A DNA stretch of 64,000 nt from assembly GCF_041228105.1 (NCBI RefSeq), contig NZ_CP166097.1, forward strand, positions 1 through 64,000, in the 5' to 3' direction. Positions 59,589-64,000 of this stretch are shown here, in pieces. The stretch's first letter is position 1. Each line of letters begins with the position of its first letter. The stretch comes from Pectobacterium aroidearum (lineage in GTDB: Bacteria > Pseudomonadota > Gammaproteobacteria > Enterobacterales > Enterobacteriaceae). A program made the position numbers and the translations under genes. The notes beneath the pieces were generated by a model, which saw nothing but the letters and a program-made list of their open reading frames with translations, did not search any database and was not told the DNA's origin.

Positions 59589-60608
59589 ATGTTGCAGTTC
59601 ATACTCCGGCGTTTGGGGCTTGTTATCCCAACGTTTATTGGTATCACCCTGTTGACCTTCGCATTCGTGCACATGATTCCGGGCGACCCGGTGATGATCA
59701 TGGCGGGGGAACGCGGTATTTCCGCCGAGCGCCATGCGCAATTGCTGGCTGAAATGGGGCTGGACAAGCCGCTTTGGCAGCAATACATCCACTATATTGG
59801 TGGTGTGTTGCAGGGCGATCTGGGGATTTCCCTTAAGAGCCGCATCCCCGTGTGGGAAGAATTTGTGCCTCGCTTTAAGGCGACGCTGGAACTGGGTATC
59901 TGCGCGATGTTGTTTGCTATCGCGGTTGGGATCCCGGTTGGTGTGCTGGCTGCGGTTAAACGCGGCTCTATCTTCGATCATACGTCTGTTGGCCTGGCGC
60001 TGACGGGTTACTCCATGCCTATCTTCTGGTGGGGCATGATGCTGATCATGCTGGTTTCCGTCCAGCTCAACCTGACGCCCGTTTCGGGGCGCATTAGCGA
60101 CACGATTTTCCTCGATGACAGCATGCCGCTGACTGGCTTTATGCTGATCGATACCCTGTTCTGGGGTGAGAAAGGCGACTTTATCGACGCGGTTGAACAC
60201 ATGATTCTGCCTGCCATCGTGCTGGGTACCATTCCACTGGCGGTGATTGTGCGTATGACGCGCTCCGCGATGCTGGAAGTGCTGGGCGAGGATTACATTC
60301 GTACCGCCCGCGCCAAAGGGTTGAGTCGCCTGCGTGTGATTGTGGTGCACGCGTTACGTAATGCGATGTTGCCGGTCGTGACGGTGATTGGCCTGCAGGT
60401 CGGCACCATGTTGGCTGGAGCGATCCTGACGGAAACCATTTTCTCCTGGCCGGGACTGGGACGGTGGTTGATCGATGCGTTGCAGCGTCGTGACTATCCG
60501 GTAGTTCAGGGCGGCGTGTTGCTGGTAGCAACCATGATCATTCTGGTTAACCTGCTGGTGGATGTGCTCTACGGTGTGGTTAACCCACGCATCCGTCACA
60601 AGAAATAA
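59589..60608 (+). CDS. dppB: Dipeptide ABC transporter permease DppB
   Basis: Inner-membrane permease of 339 residues, same length as E. coli DppB. N-terminus MLQFILRRLGLVIPTFIGITLLTFAFVHMIPGDP and the EAA loop (RTARAKGLSRLRVIVVHALRNAMLPVVTVIG) are diagnostic. First gene of the dppBCDF part, starting after the hairpin region; dppC follows after 13 bp. Confidence 0.97.
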   Translation: MLQFILRRLGLVIPTFIGITLLTFAFVHMIPGDPVMIMAGERGISAERHAQLLAEMGLDKPLWQQYIHYIGGVLQGDLGISLKSRIPVWEEFVPRFKATLELGICAMLFAIAVGIPVGVLAAVKRGSIFDHTSVGLALTGYSMPIFWWGMMLIMLVSVQLNLTPVSGRISDTIFLDDSMPLTGFMLIDTLFWGEKGDFIDAVEHMILPAIVLGTIPLAVIVRMTRSAMLEVLGEDYIRTARAKGLSRLRVIVVHALRNAMLPVVTVIGLQVGTMLAGAILTETIFSWPGLGRWLIDALQRRDYPVVQGGVLLVATMIILVNLLVDVLYGVVNPRIRHKK

Positions 60609-60621
60609 GGGGAAGGCTAAG

Positions 60622-61524
60622 ATGACACAAGTCACTGAACCTGTTGTAAATAGCGCTCCGAAGCCGATGACCCCGCTACAGGAATTCTGGCACTATTTTA
60701 AACGTAACAAAGGGGCGGTCGTTGGCATGGTGTATGTCGTGCTGATGCTGGTGATCGCCATTGGCGCCAACGTACTGGCACCACATGCGCCCGCTGAGCA
60801 GTTCCGCGATGCGCTGCTGCGTCCGCCAGTCTGGCAAGAGGGCGGAAGCTGGCAGTTTATTCTGGGAACGGACGATGTTGGGCGCGATGTCCTGTCCCGT
60901 CTGATGTATGGCGCACGCTTGTCGCTGCTGGTCGGCTGTCTGGTAGTGGCGCTGTCGCTGGTGCTGGGCGTGATCTTTGGGCTGCTGGCTGGGTATTTCG
61001 GCGGTGTGGTTGATGCGCTCATCATGCGTATCGTCGATATCATGCTGGCGCTGCCAAGCCTGCTGCTGGCGCTGGTGCTGGTGGCTGTCTTCGGGCCTTC
61101 GATTGTGAACGCCTCGCTGGCGCTGACCTTCGTAGCATTACCGCACTACGTTCGTTTGACCCGTGCGGCGGTGCTGGTGGAGGTTAACCGCGATTACGTC
61201 ACGGCTTCACGCGTGGCGGGAGCCGGTTCGGCGCGCCAGATGTTCGTCAACATTCTTCCTAACTGTCTGGCGCCGCTGATTGTGCAGGCGTCTCTCGGTT
61301 TTTCTAACGCCATTCTTGATATGGCTGCTTTGGGTTTCCTCGGTATGGGCGCACAGCCGCCAACGCCAGAATGGGGCACCATGCTGTCGGACGTTTTGCA
61401 GTTTGCGCAAAGCGCCTGGTGGGTGGTGACGTTCCCCGGTCTGGCAATCTTACTGACGGTATTGGCGTTTAACCTGATGGGGGACGGCTTGCGTGATGCT
61501 CTCGACCCCAAACTCAAGCAGTAA
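60622..61524 (+). CDS. dppC: Dipeptide ABC transporter permease DppC
   Basis: Inner-membrane permease of 300 residues, as in E. coli. It shows [25 protein letters not shown] and the EAA loop [29 protein letters not shown]. Start ATG at 60622 follows GGGGAAGG; the longer frame from 60562 lies within dppB. dppD follows after 13 bp. Confidence 0.97.
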   Translation: MTQVTEPVVNSAPKPMTPLQEFWHYFKRNKGAVVGMVYVVLMLVIAIGANVLAPHAPAEQFRDALLRPPVWQEGGSWQFILGTDDVGRDVLSRLMYGARLSLLVGCLVVALSLVLGVIFGLLAGYFGGVVDALIMRIVDIMLALPSLLLALVLVAVFGPSIVNASLALTFVALPHYVRLTRAAVLVEVNRDYVTASRVAGAGSARQMFVNILPNCLAPLIVQASLGFSNAILDMAALGFLGMGAQPPTPEWGTMLSDVLQFAQSAWWVVTFPGLAILLTVLAFNLMGDGLRDALDPKLKQ

Positions 61525-61537
61525 CAGAGGTAGAGAG

Positions 61538-62518
61538 ATGGCGTTGCTCAATGTAGATAAACTGTCGGTTCACTTTGGTGACGAGGATCTGCCGTTTCGG
61601 GCGGTCGATCGCATCAGTTATCAGGTGGAAGAAGGGCAGGTGGTCGGTATCGTCGGGGAATCCGGCTCCGGTAAATCTGTCAGCTCGCTGGCGATAATGG
61701 GGCTGATTGACTATCCCGGCAAAGTGATGGCCGACAAGCTGGAATTTAACCAGCGCGATTTAAAGAAAATTTCCGAGAAAGAACGGCGTAATCTGGTGGG
61801 CTCTGAGGTCGCGATGATCTTCCAGGACCCGATGACCAGCCTGAACCCGTGCTACACCGTGGGTTACCAGATCATGGAAGCCATCAAGGTGCATCAGGGT
61901 GGTAACCGCAAAACCCGTCGTCAGCGGGCGATTGACCTGCTGACGCTGGTCGGGATTCCCGATCCGGCTTCGCGTCTCGATGTGTATCCGCATCAGCTTT
62001 CCGGCGGGATGAGCCAGCGCGTGATGATTGCGATGGCGATTGCCTGTCGGCCGAAGCTGCTGATTGCCGATGAGCCAACGACGGCGTTGGACGTGACCAT
62101 TCAGGCGCAGATCATTGAACTGCTGCTAGAACTGCAACAGCGCGAGAACATGGCGCTGATCCTGATTACGCACGATTTGGCGCTGGTGGCCGAAGCGGCA
62201 CACCACATCATCGTGATGTATGCCGGTCAGGTGGTGGAATCGGGCAAAGCGGCGGATATTTTCAGCGCGCCGCGTCATCCGTATACCCAGGCATTACTGC
62301 GTGCGCTGCCGGAGTTCGCGGCGGACAAATCCCGACTGGCATCGCTGCCGGGCGTGGTGCCGGGCAAATACGATCGCCCGAACGGCTGTCTGTTAAACCC
62401 ACGCTGCCCCTATGCGCAGGACCGTTGCCGTCAGGAAGAACCTGCACTGCGCGATATTCCTGGTCGTCAGGTGAAATGTCATACACCGCTGGATGATGCG
62501 GGGAGACCGACCCTATGA
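61538..62518 (+). CDS. dppD: Dipeptide ABC transporter ATP-binding protein DppD
   Basis: Cytoplasmic ATPase of 326 residues. Walker [10 protein letters not shown], signature LSGGMSQRV, Walker [13 protein letters not shown] and the C-terminal oligopeptide-transporter extension with the Cys cluster ([19 protein letters not shown]), which in relatives binds an iron-sulfur cluster. Start at 61538 follows AGAGGTAGAG. The stop overlaps the dppF start by 4 bp. Confidence 0.97.
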   Translation: MALLNVDKLSVHFGDEDLPFRAVDRISYQVEEGQVVGIVGESGSGKSVSSLAIMGLIDYPGKVMADKLEFNQRDLKKISEKERRNLVGSEVAMIFQDPMTSLNPCYTVGYQIMEAIKVHQGGNRKTRRQRAIDLLTLVGIPDPASRLDVYPHQLSGGMSQRVMIAMAIACRPKLLIADEPTTALDVTIQAQIIELLLELQQRENMALILITHDLALVAEAAHHIIVMYAGQVVESGKAADIFSAPRHPYTQALLRALPEFAADKSRLASLPGVVPGKYDRPNGCLLNPRCPYAQDRCRQEEPALRDIPGRQVKCHTPLDDAGRPTL

Positions 62519-63525
62519 GTGAACTGAACGCCACATCGCAGCCGTATTTACTGCATGCGATTGATTTGAAAAAACACTACCCGGTGAAGAAAGGCTTTTT
62601 CGCACCGGAGCGGATGGTGAAAGCGCTGGACGGCGTTTCCTTTACGTTGGAGCGCGGTAAAACGCTGGCGGTGGTGGGAGAGTCTGGCTGTGGGAAATCT
62701 ACGCTGGGCCGTCTGCTGACGATGATCGAAACCCCGTCTGACGGCGAGCTGTACTATCAGGGGCAGGATCTGCTGAAGCCCGATCCTGAAGCGCAGAAAC
62801 TGCGTCGACAGAAGATCCAGATCGTGTTCCAGAATCCTTACGGATCGCTGAACCCACGTAAGAAAGTCGGACAGATCCTCGAAGAACCGCTGCTGATCAA
62901 CACTGAACTGTCAAAAGCCGAACGCCGTGAAAAAGCGCTGGCGATGATGGCGAAAGTCGGGCTGAAAACGGAACATTATGACCGCTATCCGCATATGTTC
63001 TCTGGCGGCCAGCGTCAGCGTATCGCTATCGCTCGTGGGCTGATGTTGGACCCGGATGTGGTGATTGCCGATGAACCAGTTTCGGCGCTGGATGTGTCGG
63101 TACGCGCGCAGGTGCTGAACCTGATGATGGATTTGCAGCAGGACTTGGGGCTGTCTTACGTCTTCATCTCGCACGATCTATCCGTCGTCGAACATATCGC
63201 TGATGAAGTGATGGTGATGTATTTGGGTCGCTGTGTCGAGAAGGGCAGTAAAGAGGCCATTTTCAATAACCCGCGTCACCCTTATACACAGGCGTTATTG
63301 TCCGCGACGCCGCGTCTGAACCCGGATTTACGCCGCGAGCGCATCAAGCTGACTGGTGAGTTGCCCAGCCCGCTGAATCCACCGCCGGGCTGCGCGTTCA
63401 ACGCCCGCTGTCAGCGCTGCTTCAGCACCTGCACACAGTTCCAGCCGCAGTTGAAAACCTACGGCGAACAGCAGGTTGCCTGCTTCGCTGTCGATCAGGA
63501 CGAACAAGGCATCGCCGTCGCCTAG
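62515..63525 (+). CDS. dppF: Dipeptide ABC transporter ATP-binding protein DppF
   Basis: Second ATPase of the dipeptide importer, 336 residues. Walker [10 protein letters not shown], signature FSGGQRQRI, Walker [13 protein letters not shown] and C-terminal Cys motif [14 protein letters not shown]. It overlaps dppD by 4 bp (ATGA). Last gene of the operon, followed 15 bp later by a terminator hairpin. Confidence 0.97.
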   Translation: MSELNATSQPYLLHAIDLKKHYPVKKGFFAPERMVKALDGVSFTLERGKTLAVVGESGCGKSTLGRLLTMIETPSDGELYYQGQDLLKPDPEAQKLRRQKIQIVFQNPYGSLNPRKKVGQILEEPLLINTELSKAERREKALAMMAKVGLKTEHYDRYPHMFSGGQRQRIAIARGLMLDPDVVIADEPVSALDVSVRAQVLNLMMDLQQDLGLSYVFISHDLSVVEHIADEVMVMYLGRCVEKGSKEAIFNNPRHPYTQALLSATPRLNPDLRRERIKLTGELPSPLNPPPGCAFNARCQRCFSTCTQFQPQLKTYGEQQVACFAVDQDEQGIAVA

Positions 63526-63540
63526 TTTGCCTTCGATGTT

Positions 63541-63580
63541 CCCACGCTGCTTTGCCGGGGCGTGGGGCTTTTGGTGTTTT
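63541..63580 (+). terminator. Terminator of the dpp operon
   Basis: Stem CCCACGC/GCGTGGG with an inner loop, followed by GCTTTTGGTGTTTTT. It lies 15 bp after dppF. Confidence 0.75.
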
Positions 63581-63711
63581 TGCCCAACACTCCTTCCGCT
63601 ATCAACCTTAAAGGCCGTTGGCTGGAAGAGTCGGGTTTTATGACGGGGATGCCTATCGCCATTACTGTTGAGCGCGGGAGACTGGTGATTGAGACCGAGA
63701 TTAATCTCTGA
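63574..63711 (+). pseudogene. SymE-like toxin fragment
   Basis: A short frame encodes about 45 residues ending INLKGRWLEESGFMTGMPIA followed by ITVERGRLVIETEINL and a stop at 63711. This matches the core of the SymE family (LKGxWLExAGFxTG..V.V..G.LVI), SOS-linked endoribonuclease toxins with an AbrB-like fold. The N-terminal third of the family (the basic region with YxxRYP) is missing: the frame upstream runs into the dpp terminator. Only a weak GTG at 63574 could start it. It is most likely the remnant of a symE-type gene. Confidence 0.65.
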
Positions 63712-63748
63712 CGCCACATATCAAGGAATAAACAGCAGATAAAATAAA

Positions 63749-63778
63749 GCCGGAAGGATCGTTGGGATCGCTTCCGGC
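63749..63778 (-). terminator. Terminator hairpin between the SymE fragment and the right-edge gene
   Basis: Stem GCCGGAAG/CTTCCGGC extended by GATC/GATC. On the minus strand it is followed by TTTATTTTA, so it best serves the minus-strand gene at the right edge. Confidence 0.7.
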
Positions 63779-63788
63779 CTCTTAAAAT

Positions 63789-64000
63789 TTATAATGGATA
63801 GTCATCGACTTTATTTATATCAACAAAACTCTCTAATTTCACACCGTATTCTGATAGTTTTTTTATAAGTTCATCTACTGAATCAAGGTAAGTATAATTC
63901 CCGACTCTATCGTAAGATGGATCTAGCTCATTTTCTATATCTTCCGCTAGAAAATGAGAAACTCTGAGTTTAAATTTAGCGTCAAATTCATTGCATAAAT
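63789..64000 (-). CDS. C-terminal part of an unknown AT-rich gene, running off the right edge
   Basis: An uninterrupted minus-strand frame enters from beyond 64000 and stops at 63789. The visible 70 residues (…LCNEFDAKFKLRVSHFLAED, then IENELDPSYDRVGNYTYLDS and …KKLSEYGVKLESFVDINKVDDYPL) are acidic and resemble no family I can name. Acidic, AT-rich genes of this type next to toxin remnants are often immunity or antitoxin genes, but that is speculation. Confidence 0.6.
   Translation of the reverse strand, partial: LCNEFDAKFKLRVSHFLAEDIENELDPSYDRVGNYTYLDSVDELIKKLSEYGVKLESFVDINKVDDYPL

Overview
The window is chromosomal DNA of a soft-rot enterobacterium, most likely Pectobacterium. The evidence is the replication block dnaA-dnaN-recF-gyrB at the left edge, enterobacterial syntenic markers further on (yidA, yidR-yidQ-ibpA-ibpB-yidE, dppABCDF), and two aryl-beta-glucoside PTS operons, which are common in plant-associated enterics. 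Genus assignment is inference from gene content and base composition. No tRNA, rRNA, CRISPR array or transposase was seen.

Layout. 1-6.1 kb: replication and gyrase genes. 6.1-10.5 kb: a MFS exporter, a GFA-family zinc protein and a methyl-accepting chemotaxis protein with an excellent sigma-28 promoter overlapped at its start site by a CRP-like palindrome. 10.5-15.2 kb: AscG-type LacI repressor and a full beta-glucoside PTS operon (IIB, IIC, IIA, GH1). 15.7 kb: yidA. 16.6-26 kb: a LysR regulator and a seven-gene operon for a peptide-type ABC transporter, a DapA-family lyase and two nucleoside hydrolases. 26-37.2 kb: two tandem, partly duplicated versions of one locus. Version 1 is DUF1471 gene - ssuBCDA - broken MFS gene. 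Version 2 is DUF1471 gene - a very AT-rich 929-codon HD/HSP90-like ATPase gene - scraps of ssuA - intact MFS gene. 37.5-40.7 kb: a second beta-glucoside PTS operon without its own IIA or regulator. 40.8-46.3 kb: a third DUF1471 gene, yidR, yidQ, the heat-shock operon ibpAB with thermometer-like leaders, and yidE. 46.8-50.8 kb: a DASS carboxylate transporter followed by a CitA/DcuS-type two-component system. 50.9-53.3 kb: two tandem copies of a putative toxin-immunity pair (permuted papain-like protein plus a small two-helix membrane protein). 53.4-56.3 kb: a MoaF-like secreted protein, a flavodoxin-like protein, a HxlR regulator and a 2HCT citrate/malate transporter. 57.7-63.5 kb: dppABCDF. 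63.5-64 kb: a SymE-like toxin fragment and the end of an unknown AT-rich gene.

The backbone is nutrient uptake: beta-glucosides, sulfonates, di/tripeptides, carboxylates and probably nucleosides, with matching regulators. The most interesting accessory parts are the HD-HSP90 gene, which sits exactly where ssuBCDA sits in the sister copy of the locus, and the duplicated effector-immunity pair whose two copies are identical in some segments and strongly diverged in others.
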